NCBI GenBank assembly: GCA_964565705.1
Contig: CAZMGD010000067.1
Location: forward strand, 1-22,085
Reading direction: 5' to 3'
From: CAZMGD01 sp964565705
GTDB lineage: Bacteria; Actinomycetota; Acidimicrobiia; Acidimicrobiales; Ilumatobacteraceae
DNA: 22,085 nt
Shown: positions 8,398-16,200 of the stretch, in pieces
Numbering within the stretch: the stretch's first letter is position 1
How the letters are laid out: each line of letters opens with the position of its first letter
Notes under the pieces: generated by a model
Database searches by the model: none
The model's input: the letters and a program-made list of their open reading frames with translations, nothing else
Told to the model about the DNA's origin: nothing
Position numbers and translations under genes: made by a program

Positions 8398-9345
8398 ATG
8401 GCGTACGCCGCCCGCCGGGTCGGGGTCTTCCTCGTCACCGTGGTGCTCGCCTCGGTGGTGGTGTTCGCGATCCTGGCCGTCCTGCCGGGCGACCCGGCGT
8501 CGATCTACGCGGGAACGCAGGCGACGCCGGGACAGGTCGACGCGCTGCGCGAGGAGTACGGCCTGAACGCGTCCGTACCCGTGCGCTACGTGCAGTGGGT
8601 GAAGGGGATCCTCACCGGCGACCTCGGTGACACGTTCGTGTCCAAGCGCTCGATCGCCGAGCAGATCACCAGCCGGCTCTCGGTCACGGTGCCACTCGTG
8701 CTGTTCTCGATGGTGCTCGCCCTGGTCGTCGCGATCCCGCTCGGCTTCCGAGCCGCGATCGGTCGCCGCAAGGCCAGCGGAACGGTGATCTCGGCGGTGT
8801 CGCAGATCGGCATCGCGATCCCCGCGTTCTGGGCCGGGCTGATCCTCGTCGCCGTCGTCGCCGTGCGCTGGCAGCTGTTGCCGGGCAGCGGCTTCACCCG
8901 GTGGGGGGACTCGTGGTGGCGGGCGATCAAGTCGCTGATCCTGCCGGCGATCTCCCTCGCGCTCGTCCAGGCGGCGATCCTGACGCGCTACGTCCGCTCC
9001 GCGGTCCTCGACGTCATGAACGAGGACTACCTGCGCACCGCACGGGCCAAGGGCATGACGCAGCGTCAGGCGTTGCGTCGACACGGCACGCGCAACGCCG
9101 CCATCCCGGTGGTCACCGTTCTCGGCCTGCAGTTGTCGTCGCTCTTCGTCGGCGCGGTCGTCATCGAGAACGTGTTCGCGCTGCCCGGCCTCGGCAAGTT
9201 GCTGCTCGACTCGATCGGCAACCGCGAGATCATCATGATCCAGGACATCATCATGTTCCTCGTGGTCGCCACGCTGTTGATCAGCCTCGCCGTGGACCTG
9301 ATCCACCTCGCGATCGACCCTCGCCTGCGGAAGGGCACGCCGTGA
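8398..9345 (+). CDS. ABC importer permease, DppB-like
   Basis: This 315-aa inner-membrane permease is of the DppB/OppB type. The first helix starts at about residue 8 (VGVFLVTVVLASVVVFAIL) and is followed by the family's long extracytoplasmic loop with PGDPA and LREEYGLN...PVRYVQW. About five more hydrophobic helices follow. The EAA loop that docks on the ATPases lies at about 208-232 (YLRTARAKGM...RNAAIPVV). It begins 15 nt after the receptor gene and its TGA overlaps the next GTG by 4 nt, so the two permeases are probably translated together in equal amounts. Confidence 0.95.
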   Translation: MAYAARRVGVFLVTVVLASVVVFAILAVLPGDPASIYAGTQATPGQVDALREEYGLNASVPVRYVQWVKGILTGDLGDTFVSKRSIAEQITSRLSVTVPLVLFSMVLALVVAIPLGFRAAIGRRKASGTVISAVSQIGIAIPAFWAGLILVAVVAVRWQLLPGSGFTRWGDSWWRAIKSLILPAISLALVQAAILTRYVRSAVLDVMNEDYLRTARAKGMTQRQALRRHGTRNAAIPVVTVLGLQLSSLFVGAVVIENVFALPGLGKLLLDSIGNREIIMIQDIIMFLVVATLLISLAVDLIHLAIDPRLRKGTP

Positions 9346-10238
9346 GGGCCCGGTTGAACGCGAGCCTGGTCGCCGGCGGCATCCTCGTCGGGTTCGTCGT
9401 GCTGATCGCCGTCGTCTCGTTCTTCTGGACACCGTTCGACCCGACCAAGGTGGACGCCAGCGCCCGCCTCTCGCCGATGGGGTGGCCGCACGTGCTCGGC
9501 GCCGACCGGTTCGGACACGACACCCTGTCGCAGATCATGGTCGGGGCCCGCCTGACGCTGTACGTCGGCGTGATCGCCGTGGCGATCGCCGCGCTGGTCG
9601 GCATCCCGCTCGGGGCCCTCGCCGCGATCGGACCGCGGTGGGTCGACGAGGTGATCGGCCGGGTCAGCGACGTCGCGTTCGCGTTCCCGGCGCTGCTCGC
9701 CGCGGTGATGCTGGCAGCCGCATACGGCGCGTCGACGACGACGGCGATGATCGCGATCGGCATCGCCAACGTGCCGCCGTTCATCCGCATCACCCGCGCC
9801 GAGGCCAAGCGCGTGCTGTCCAGCGACTTCGTGCTCGCCGCCCGCAGCAGCGGGCGGCACCGGCGGGCGGTCGTGTGGCGCCACGTGTTGCCGAACATCG
9901 CCCCGTCGCTGATCGTCCAGGCCACCGTGCTGTTCGCGATCGCGATCCTCGCCGAGGCCGCGCTCAGCTATCTGGGCCTCGGCACGCCGGCGCCCACGCC
10001 CTCCTGGGGGCGGATGCTGAACGAGTCGACCGAGGTGTACGACCGCCACCTGAACCTGGCGATGTTCCCCGGGCTGGCGATCGCGATCGCCGTGCTCGGC
10101 TTCAACCTGCTCGGCGACGGTCTGCGCGACGCCCTCGACCCCCGGCTGCGCCAGGTGCGCCAGACCGCCCCGACCGTCGACCCACTCGCCCAGGCGCTCG
10201 AGGTCGCCGGCGCCACCGGCCCGGAGGGCGAGCGATGA
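9342..10238 (+). CDS. ABC importer permease, DppC-like
   Basis: This 298-aa inner-membrane partner of the DppB-like permease starts at GTG 9342, inside the upstream stop (GTGA). The N-terminus shows the DppC layout of a first helix (SLVAGGILVGFVVLIAVVSFF) followed by HVLGADRFGHDTLSQIMVGAR. The EAA-type coupling loop DFVLAARSSGRHRR...HVLPN is at about 161-185, and the conserved LSYLGLGTPAPTPSWG motif lies near the C-terminal end. Its TGA overlaps the following ATG (ATGA). Together the two permeases form the translocation channel. Confidence 0.95.
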   Translation: MRARLNASLVAGGILVGFVVLIAVVSFFWTPFDPTKVDASARLSPMGWPHVLGADRFGHDTLSQIMVGARLTLYVGVIAVAIAALVGIPLGALAAIGPRWVDEVIGRVSDVAFAFPALLAAVMLAAAYGASTTTAMIAIGIANVPPFIRITRAEAKRVLSSDFVLAARSSGRHRRAVVWRHVLPNIAPSLIVQATVLFAIAILAEAALSYLGLGTPAPTPSWGRMLNESTEVYDRHLNLAMFPGLAIAIAVLGFNLLGDGLRDALDPRLRQVRQTAPTVDPLAQALEVAGATGPEGER

Positions 10239-11119
10239 CCAGCGAGTTGCTGCGTGTTGTCGACCTCCGCGTCACGGTGGGCACCCGCCGCGGCGGCGCG
10301 GAGCTGCTGCACGGGATCTCGTTCGACGTCCAACCCGGGCAGCGGCTGGGTCTGATCGGTGAGTCGGGCAGCGGCAAGTCGTTGACCGCGCTGTCGGTCA
10401 TGGGCCTGCTCCCCGAGGGACTCACCGCGTCCGGCAGCGTGCGCCTCGGCGGCTCGGAGGTGGTCGGCGCGGCGGAGTCTGCACACGCCGGGCTGCGGGG
10501 TGCGACCGCGTCGATGGTGTTCCAGGAGCCGATGAGCGCCCTCAACCCGTTGATGCGCGTCGGCAAGCAGGTTGCCGAGTCGTTGCAGATGCACCGAGGC
10601 ATGAGCCGGGCCGAGGCCGGGGCAGCCACCGTGGAGCTGCTCGCCGACGTCGAGCTGTCGAACCCGGACCAGATCGCCCGCGCCTACCCGTTCCAGCTGT
10701 CGGGCGGGCAGCGCCAGCGCGTCGTGCTCGCGATCGCGCTCGCCAGCCGGCCTCGCCTCTTGATCTGCGACGAACCGACGACGGCGCTCGACGTCACCGT
10801 CCAGGCCCGGATCCTCCAGCTGATCGACCGTCTCGTCGACGAGCAGGGTACGGCGCTGCTGTTCGTCACCCACGACCTGGCGGTCATGGCCGGCATGTGC
10901 GACGACGTGATGGTCATGTACCGGGGCGCCATCGTCGAGCGGGGCGCGGTCGTCGAGGTGCTGAGCGCGCCGCGGCACGGGTACACGCGTGGCCTCCTGG
11001 ACGCGTCCGCGGCGACGAGCCGCAGCGAGCCCGGCAGCATCCTGCCGACCATCGCCACAGCGCCGGTTGCACCACCGCCCGGCCAGGACCGGGGTTTCGG
11101 CATCGAGGCGAGGCAGTGA
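10235..11119 (+). CDS. ABC importer ATPase, DppD-like, with short C-terminus
   Basis: This 294-aa ATP-binding subunit starts at ATG 10235 in an ATGA overlap. Walker A is GESGSGKS (about 43-50), the signature LSGGQRQR (about 155-162), Walker B LLICDEPTTALD (about 173-184), and the switch His is in FVTHDLA. DppD/OppD proteins usually run to about 320-335 aa, ending in an oligopeptide-transporter C-terminal (oligo_HPY) extension with a Cys cluster. Here the tail reads HGYTRGLLDAS, then LPTIATAPVAPPPGQDRGFG, with no cysteines. A relic of that extension is therefore visible but the Cys motif is missing. It pairs with the next gene to power import. Confidence 0.95.
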   Translation: MTSELLRVVDLRVTVGTRRGGAELLHGISFDVQPGQRLGLIGESGSGKSLTALSVMGLLPEGLTASGSVRLGGSEVVGAAESAHAGLRGATASMVFQEPMSALNPLMRVGKQVAESLQMHRGMSRAEAGAATVELLADVELSNPDQIARAYPFQLSGGQRQRVVLAIALASRPRLLICDEPTTALDVTVQARILQLIDRLVDEQGTALLFVTHDLAVMAGMCDDVMVMYRGAIVERGAVVEVLSAPRHGYTRGLLDASAATSRSEPGSILPTIATAPVAPPPGQDRGFGIEARQ

Positions 11120-11958
11120 GCGCCGCCGGCGAGCCGATCGTCTCCGTGCAGGCCGTGTCCAAGGTCTACCGGCGGCCGCGCGAGCGGCTGTTCGGGCCGC
11201 GGCCGGAGGTGCACGCGCTGCGCGACGTCAGCTTCGACGTGGCGCGCGGGGAACGGCTCGGGATCGTCGGGGAGAGCGGTTCGGGGAAGTCGACTCTCGC
11301 CCGGCTGATGCTCGGGCTCGAGCCTCCGACGGCCGGCCAGATCGTCGTCGACGGCCGGCCGCTGGCCGGTGCCACGTTCGCCGAGATGCAGGTGGTGCGG
11401 CGCTCGATCCAGTTGGTCTTCCAGGATCCCCTTGGCTCGTTGAACCCGCGGATGTCGGTCGCCCGGATCGTCGCCGAACCGTTGGAAGGGCTGGGGTTCG
11501 ACGGCGACCACCGCGCCCGGGTCGTCGAGGTGCTCGACGCCGTCGGCCTCGGGGCGTGGGCGGTCGACCGCTATCCCCACGAGTTCAGCGGCGGTCAGCG
11601 CCAGCGGATCGCGATCGCCCGGGCGCTCGCGCCCTCGCCGTCGATCCTCGTCGCCGACGAGTCGGTGTCGGCGCTCGACGTGTCGGTGCGCAACCAGGTG
11701 TTGAACCTGCTCCTGGCCCTCACCCGAGAGCTCTCCCTGACGCTGCTGTTCATCAGCCACGACCTGTGGGTCGTGCGCCACATGTGCAGTCGGGTGGCGG
11801 TCATGCGCGACGGCCGGCTCGTGGAGAGCGGGCCCACCGAGGACGTCTACCGCGAGCCTGCCGACGCCTACACGGCGGCGCTGCTGGCCGCCGTGCCCAC
11901 GGTCGAGTCGTCGCTCGCCCGGCGGGCGGCCGCCCGTGCGGCGGGCTCGGTAGGTTGA
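11116..11958 (+). CDS. ABC importer ATPase, DppF-like
   Basis: This 280-aa second ATP-binding subunit starts at GTG 11116 in a GTGA overlap with the DppD-like gene. Walker A is GESGSGKST (about 53-61), the signature FSGGQRQRIAIARAL (about 156-170), Walker B LVADESVSALDVS (about 178-190) and the switch His is in FISHDLW. The DppF-type segment after Walker A, with VFQDPLGSLNPRMSV, is present. Like its partner it is shorter than typical DppF proteins (about 320-330 aa) and ends soon after AYTAALLAAVP in an Ala/Arg-rich tail, without an oligo_HPY Cys cluster. It is the last gene of the importer. The oxygenase begins 5 nt downstream. Confidence 0.95.
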   Translation: MSAAGEPIVSVQAVSKVYRRPRERLFGPRPEVHALRDVSFDVARGERLGIVGESGSGKSTLARLMLGLEPPTAGQIVVDGRPLAGATFAEMQVVRRSIQLVFQDPLGSLNPRMSVARIVAEPLEGLGFDGDHRARVVEVLDAVGLGAWAVDRYPHEFSGGQRQRIAIARALAPSPSILVADESVSALDVSVRNQVLNLLLALTRELSLTLLFISHDLWVVRHMCSRVAVMRDGRLVESGPTEDVYREPADAYTAALLAAVPTVESSLARRAAARAAGSVG

Positions 11959-11963
11959 CGCGC

Positions 11964-12971
11964 ATGGCAGCGCTGCCGGTCCTCGACCTGTCGGACTACC
12001 GCGACGACCCCACGTCCGCGGGCGGGCGGGCGTTCGTCGAGCAGCTGCGGACGGTCGTGCACGAGATCGGGTTCCTGTACCTCGTCGGCCACGGCGTCAG
12101 CGAGGAACTGAACGTCCGTGTGCACGACGTGGCGCGAGCGTTCTTCGCCCGTCCCGAGGCCGAGCGGCTCGAGATCCACAACGTGTTGTCGCCGCAGTTC
12201 CGTGGCTACACGAGCCTCGGCAACGAGTACACGAACGGGCAGAGCGACCTGCGCGACCAGATCGACATCGGCCTCGAGCTGCCGGCGCCGACGATCGGAG
12301 TCGACGACCCGGCGTGGCTGCGGCTGCGCGGTCCGAACCAGTGGCCGTCGGTGCCCGGCTTCCGCGAGGCGCTCGAACCGTGGACCAACCAGATGGAGGC
12401 CGTCGGTGGCCTGCTGCTGCGGGCGATGGCCGAGGCGCTCGGCCAACCCGCCGGACACTTCGACGAGGTGGTGACGCCGCACCCGGAGCTGCTGACCAAG
12501 GTGATCCGCTATCCGGCACCGACGGCATCGCACCCGTCCGACCAGGGCGTGGGGGCCCATCGGGACACCGGGTTCCTGAGCTTCATCCACCAAGACGAGG
12601 TGGGCGGCCTCGAGGTCGATCGCGACGGTGCGTTCGTCGGGGTGCCGCCGCTGCCGGGCGCGTTCGTGGTCAACATCGGGGAGATGCTGCAACTCGTCAC
12701 CCGCGGGTACTTCCGGGCGACGGTCCACCGCGTCGTCAGCCCGCCGCCCGGCGTCGAGCGGATCTCGATCGCGTTCTTCTACAACCCGAAGCTGGAGGCC
12801 ACCCTGACGCCGGTCGACCTCCCGCCTGCGCTCGCCGCGCGGGCGCCCGGCGGGGAGAGCATCGATCCGTCCAACCCGATCCTGGCGAACTACGGCGACA
12901 ACTCGATGAAGGTCCGCCTGCGCGCCCACCCCGACGTCGCCGCCCGTCACCACGCCGACCTCCTGACCTGA
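11964..12971 (+). CDS. 2-oxoglutarate/Fe(II)-dependent oxygenase (isopenicillin-N-synthase-like)
   Basis: The product is 335 aa. The N-terminal DIOX_N-type segment contains VLDLSDYRDD and VHEIGFLYLVGHGV (32-45). The jelly-roll core carries the metal triad: His199 and Asp201 in GAHRDTGFLS, and His255 in ATVHRVV. Arg266 and Ser268 (RISIAFFYNP) form the RxS site that binds 2-oxoglutarate. Members hydroxylate, desaturate or cyclise small molecules and amino-acid derivatives using O2, releasing CO2 and succinate; the substrate here is unknown. The start is ATG 11964, 5 nt after the ATPase stop; in-frame TTG at 11955 is possible. The close spacing suggests co-transcription with the importer, so it may modify an imported compound. 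It converges on the HTTM gene with a 7-nt gap. Confidence 0.92.
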   Translation: MAALPVLDLSDYRDDPTSAGGRAFVEQLRTVVHEIGFLYLVGHGVSEELNVRVHDVARAFFARPEAERLEIHNVLSPQFRGYTSLGNEYTNGQSDLRDQIDIGLELPAPTIGVDDPAWLRLRGPNQWPSVPGFREALEPWTNQMEAVGGLLLRAMAEALGQPAGHFDEVVTPHPELLTKVIRYPAPTASHPSDQGVGAHRDTGFLSFIHQDEVGGLEVDRDGAFVGVPPLPGAFVVNIGEMLQLVTRGYFRATVHRVVSPPPGVERISIAFFYNPKLEATLTPVDLPPALAARAPGGESIDPSNPILANYGDNSMKVRLRAHPDVAARHHADLLT

Positions 12972-12978
12972 CCCCCAC

Positions 12979-13935
12979 TCAGCGTTCGTGCAGTCGGATC
13001 GGTCCCGTGCGGGACCGATCCGACTGCAGGAACCGAGGACGCCGGCGGATCAGCGGCTCGATGAGGCGTTCGACGTGGAACAAGCAGGCGTAGGCGATCC
13101 CCGACACCTGGTAGGGGAACGAGATCGCCATCAGCGCGACGATGCCGACGTGGAACCCCCACGCGGCGGTCGCCCAGGCGGTGCGCCACCGGCCACCGAG
13201 GAACGCGATCGGGGCGCCGAACTCGATCGCGACCGTCGCCCAGGCGAGCGGGGGGAACACCCAGCCGAACTGGACCAACCAGCCCCCGATCGGCGAGTGC
13301 TGCGAGCCGAGCAGCTCCTTGCGGAGGTTGTCGTAGGCGATCTGGTTGCGCAACACATGACCGTCGATCCAGTCGCCGCCGCCGTTGCGCAGCTTCATCC
13401 ATCCGGCGAGCACGTACGTCACGACGAGGATCACGACCATCACCTTGATCGGCCAGCCATACCGCGCTGATTGGCTCGCAGGGCCGGCGGGGGGCTCGCT
13501 GCGCTGGCCGGCGCGCTCGCCGCCCTGGCCGACCCGCCACGCATCGGCGGCGGGCGCGAACCCGACGACGAGGAGGTGCCACGCGGCCAGGTGCTCGCTG
13601 TGGATGACGTGGCCCCACGAGACGCGATAGGCGGCGACGACGAAGAAGCCCACGGCGAAGAGTGGCCCGACCGCGCGCCAACCGATCCCGGCGACGAAGA
13701 GCACACCGAGCACGACGACCGCGACGAGGCCCAGCCGGGCGAGGGTGGGGTCGATCGGCGAGCCCATCCACCACAGCGGGCCGACCGGCTCGAACTGGCG
13801 GGTCGGCAGGCCCGGGCTGCTCCAGAACGACGGCCAGCGGGCGATCAGGAACACCACCGCGTACCCGCCGACCAGGATCCGCAGCGCGGCCAGACGCTCG
13901 GCCGGCGCCGGCGCGAACAGCCACCGATCGATCAT
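12979..13935 (-). CDS. HTTM-domain (vitamin-K-dependent carboxylase-like) membrane protein
   Basis: The product is 318 aa, with about six to eight hydrophobic segments (roughly 18-33, 65-86, 90-104, 117-128, 163-180, 222-245 and 256-286). It resembles bacterial HTTM proteins, the membrane portion of gamma-glutamyl carboxylases. Typical features are the opening RWLFAPAPAERLAALRI, VSWGHVIHSEHLAAWHLLVVGF (104-125) and YVLAGWMKLRNGG...WIDG in the middle. The bacterial function is generally unknown. Residues 135-160 are a low-complexity Gly/Ala/Pro/Ser/Arg linker between helices, and the last about 15 residues are encoded by a perfect hairpin. The start is ATG 13935, which overlaps the upstream small membrane protein's stop (ATGA), so the two are coupled. 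Family assignment rests on pattern recognition and is moderately secure. Confidence 0.75.
   Translation of the reverse strand: MIDRWLFAPAPAERLAALRILVGGYAVVFLIARWPSFWSSPGLPTRQFEPVGPLWWMGSPIDPTLARLGLVAVVVLGVLFVAGIGWRAVGPLFAVGFFVVAAYRVSWGHVIHSEHLAAWHLLVVGFAPAADAWRVGQGGERAGQRSEPPAGPASQSARYGWPIKVMVVILVVTYVLAGWMKLRNGGGDWIDGHVLRNQIAYDNLRKELLGSQHSPIGGWLVQFGWVFPPLAWATVAIEFGAPIAFLGGRWRTAWATAAWGFHVGIVALMAISFPYQVSGIAYACLFHVERLIEPLIRRRPRFLQSDRSRTGPIRLHER
12990..13027. terminator. Perfect 17-bp inverted repeat at a convergent gene junction
   Basis: The arms GCAGTCGGATCGGTCCC (12990-13006) and its exact complement (13011-13027) enclose the loop GTGC. The hairpin starts 19 nt after the oxygenase stop and lies inside the last codons (residues 303-316) of the convergent HTTM gene. 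It is strong and symmetrical, as expected for a bidirectional terminator, but no U-tract follows on either side. Confidence 0.6.
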
Positions 13936-14381
13936 CGCGGCACCGGGCACTCGCTGTGCACCGTCCGGTCGATCGGCCGCCGGTCTCCGTCGTACCAGCC
14001 GATCGCGTCGAAGCGTTCGGTGACCACCTCGACGGTGACCGCCGACTCGGGGCCGACCGACGCGACCCTCCCGGCGATCTCCTCGCAGAGCTGCGCCGTC
14101 GTACCGGTCGCGATCGCGCCGCCGACGGTCGCCGTGGCGAGGATGATCTCGTCGGTACCGGCGATGCGCTCCGGGCCGAGGCGTTCGATCCGGCCACTGC
14201 CGTCGACGGCCACCGCCGTGTCCACCGTCTCGGCGGTACTGCGCCGGGTCGAGAACATCGGGTAGGTGCTGAGCGGGAAGCTGTCGCGGTCCAGCAGCAA
14301 GGGCACGATCCCGATGACGACGACGGCGGCGATCAGCACCCCGTAGGCGAGCAGTCGGGTGTGCCGGGCCACGGCGGCCAA
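13932..14381 (-). CDS. Small single-helix membrane protein of unknown function, coupled to the HTTM gene
   Basis: This 149-aa protein is not a family I recognise. One membrane helix lies at about residues 10-29 (LLAYGVLIAAVVVIGIVPLLL), followed by the short motif FPLSTYPMFS and a soluble domain of about 110 residues that is probably extracytoplasmic. There is a single Cys in LCEEI and another near the C-terminal HSECPVPR. The start is taken as TTG 14381 because GAGG at 14387-14390 on the minus strand sits at good spacing. GTG at 14372 is the alternative, but lies too far from that site. Its stop overlaps the HTTM ATG (ATGA), so it is likely a partner or regulator of the HTTM protein. Confidence 0.7.
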   Translation of the reverse strand: MAAVARHTRLLAYGVLIAAVVVIGIVPLLLDRDSFPLSTYPMFSTRRSTAETVDTAVAVDGSGRIERLGPERIAGTDEIILATATVGGAIATGTTAQLCEEIAGRVASVGPESAVTVEVVTERFDAIGWYDGDRRPIDRTVHSECPVPR

Positions 14382-14395
14382 CGTAACCTCGCCGG

Positions 14396-16183
14396 ATGCC
14401 TCGTCCAGGTCCAGCCCGGGTCGGCCGGGTGCTCGGCATCTGGGCGCTCGGCGTGCTCGCGATGCTCGGGGTCGGACGGGCGGTGGTCGCCATGCCGCAG
14501 CACTGCGGCAGCGGTGACGTGACCGAGTGGCACGACGCGGCCGCCGCCGCGGTGGGCTGGTTCGCTGCCAACCAGCTGCCCGACGGCACGTTCACCTACC
14601 AGTACGACGGCCGCACCGGCGAGGCGCTCGACGAGTACAACTGGGTGCGCCACGCTGGCGTGCTGCTCTCGCTCGAACAGGCCGAGACCGCCGGCATCGA
14701 CGGCGCGGCGGAGGTGGCCGACCGGGCCCGGGCGCGGGTGTTCGAGCAGCTGGTCCGCGCGGGGGAACTCGCCGCCTTGCGCGACGGGGCCGAGCCGACC
14801 GCTGGCGGCACGGCCCTGTTGGTCGCCGCGCTGGCCGAGCGGCGCGAGCACCGCCAGGATCCGACCGACGACGAGCTGCTGAAGTCGCTCGCTCGCTACC
14901 TCGTGGCCCAGGTGCAAGACGACGGCCAGGTCGACGAGTACAGCGATCCCGTGACCCTGGCGCCCGAGCGCGGCACACCGTCGATCTTCACCACGAGCGA
15001 GGTCGCGTTCGCGCTCGCCCGGATGGAGCGACTGTTCCCCGGCGAGGGCTTCGGTGACCCGGTGCGCACGATCACGCACTACGTCGCGACCCAGCGCGCG
15101 CTCGACGCCCACGTCGTGCCCGATCTCGGCGATCACTGGATGTCGTACGCGCTCTCCGAGATCGTGCGCTGGCCAGATCCCGCCGCCGCCCGGCTGACGG
15201 CAGACGAGCTGGCGTGGGGCCGCAAGCAGATGGGCATCGTCGGCGTGATGACCCGGTTCGAGAGCCAGCGCACCGAGCGTGCCGCGGACCGGCTGCGCCG
15301 TGGCGGTGTGTCGATCACCTCCGCCGCCGGCACGCACGGGGAAGCGCTGTCGGGCTGGGTGCTGACGGCGGCGGCCGAACCCGAGCTGCGACCGCAGCTG
15401 GCCAACCTGATCTCGACCACGCAGTGCAACGCCGGTCTGCTGACGGGGCGCCAGGCCACGGCGGCCGAGGCTGCCGACGCGCCCGATCCGGCCAAGGTCG
15501 CCGGCGGGTGGCTCTGGAACGGCGTGACCCGCATGGACGACCAGCAGCACGCGCTGTCGGCGCTCGTGCTCGCCGCCGAACGCGTCGACCCCGCTGTGGT
15601 CGCGGCCGGAGGCGTGTTGCCCCGGAGGGCGCCGGTACCGGCTTCCCCGTGGCTGATGGTGCTCGCCGGGTTCGCCGCGCTCAACCCGGTCCGGCTCGGC
15701 CTCGCCGGCCGCCGCCGCGACCCGGACCCCGTTCCAGCGGTCGCGATCGCGGGCGTGGTGGGCGTCGTGATCCTCGGGATGCTCGGCCTGGCCGGCGACT
15801 GGGTGTGGCGCACGCTCGACGTGTCGATCCCGGTCGGTGTCATCGCCGGCGGGCTCGCCGTGGGCGTCGGCGCGGTGGCGACGGCGATCCTGCCGTTCCC
15901 GCGGCTCGGCGAGGTCCGCGCCGGTTGGCGCGGCGTGGTCGTGCCGCACCTCGTGCCGCTCACGTTGCGACCGGATCTGATCGTCGTCGCGCTCGCCGCT
16001 GGCGCCGGCGGACGTGGCTGGCCCCTGGCCGGTGGCCTGCTGGCAGCCGTCGCGCTCGGTACCGCCGCGGCGCGCTGGCTGCCAGGCCCGAACGTCGTGT
16101 CGATCTGGCTCGCCCGTCTGCTCGCCGTCGCCGCGCTCGTCGCCAGCGTGGCCATGATCGTCGACGCCGTCTACGCGGTCTGA
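14396..16183 (+). CDS. Membrane protein with extracytoplasmic helical (toroid-like) domain, function unknown
   Basis: The product is 595 aa. An N-terminal signal anchor at about 10-32 is followed by about 370 extracytoplasmic residues made of regularly spaced helices. They contain AAAAVGWFAANQLPDGTFTY, YDGRTG...EYNWVRHAGVLLSLEQAE, FTTSEVAFALARME and DHWMSYALSEI. This spacing recalls (alpha/alpha) toroid folds such as terpenoid-cyclase-like or C5-epimerase/glycosidase-type domains. No catalytic DxDD or other diagnostic site was found, so no activity is assigned. The last about 170 residues contain about six hydrophobic helices (from SPWLMVLAGFAALNP to the C-terminal AALVASVAMIVDAVYAV). The ATG at 14396 is only 14 nt from the divergent small membrane protein start and lacks a clear ribosome-binding site, so it may be leaderless. 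It converges on the protease gene. Confidence 0.75.
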   Translation: MPRPGPARVGRVLGIWALGVLAMLGVGRAVVAMPQHCGSGDVTEWHDAAAAAVGWFAANQLPDGTFTYQYDGRTGEALDEYNWVRHAGVLLSLEQAETAGIDGAAEVADRARARVFEQLVRAGELAALRDGAEPTAGGTALLVAALAERREHRQDPTDDELLKSLARYLVAQVQDDGQVDEYSDPVTLAPERGTPSIFTTSEVAFALARMERLFPGEGFGDPVRTITHYVATQRALDAHVVPDLGDHWMSYALSEIVRWPDPAAARLTADELAWGRKQMGIVGVMTRFESQRTERAADRLRRGGVSITSAAGTHGEALSGWVLTAAAEPELRPQLANLISTTQCNAGLLTGRQATAAEAADAPDPAKVAGGWLWNGVTRMDDQQHALSALVLAAERVDPAVVAAGGVLPRRAPVPASPWLMVLAGFAALNPVRLGLAGRRRDPDPVPAVAIAGVVGVVILGMLGLAGDWVWRTLDVSIPVGVIAGGLAVGVGAVATAILPFPRLGEVRAGWRGVVVPHLVPLTLRPDLIVVALAAGAGGRGWPLAGGLLAAVALGTAAARWLPGPNVVSIWLARLLAVAALVASVAMIVDAVYAV

Positions 16184-16200
16184 CTGCGCAGCCCGCGTCG

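Noticed and set aside
16184..16200. Terminator between the convergent 595-aa protein and protease genes
   Set aside because: The 17-nt gap shows no stem-loop or T-run that could be supported.
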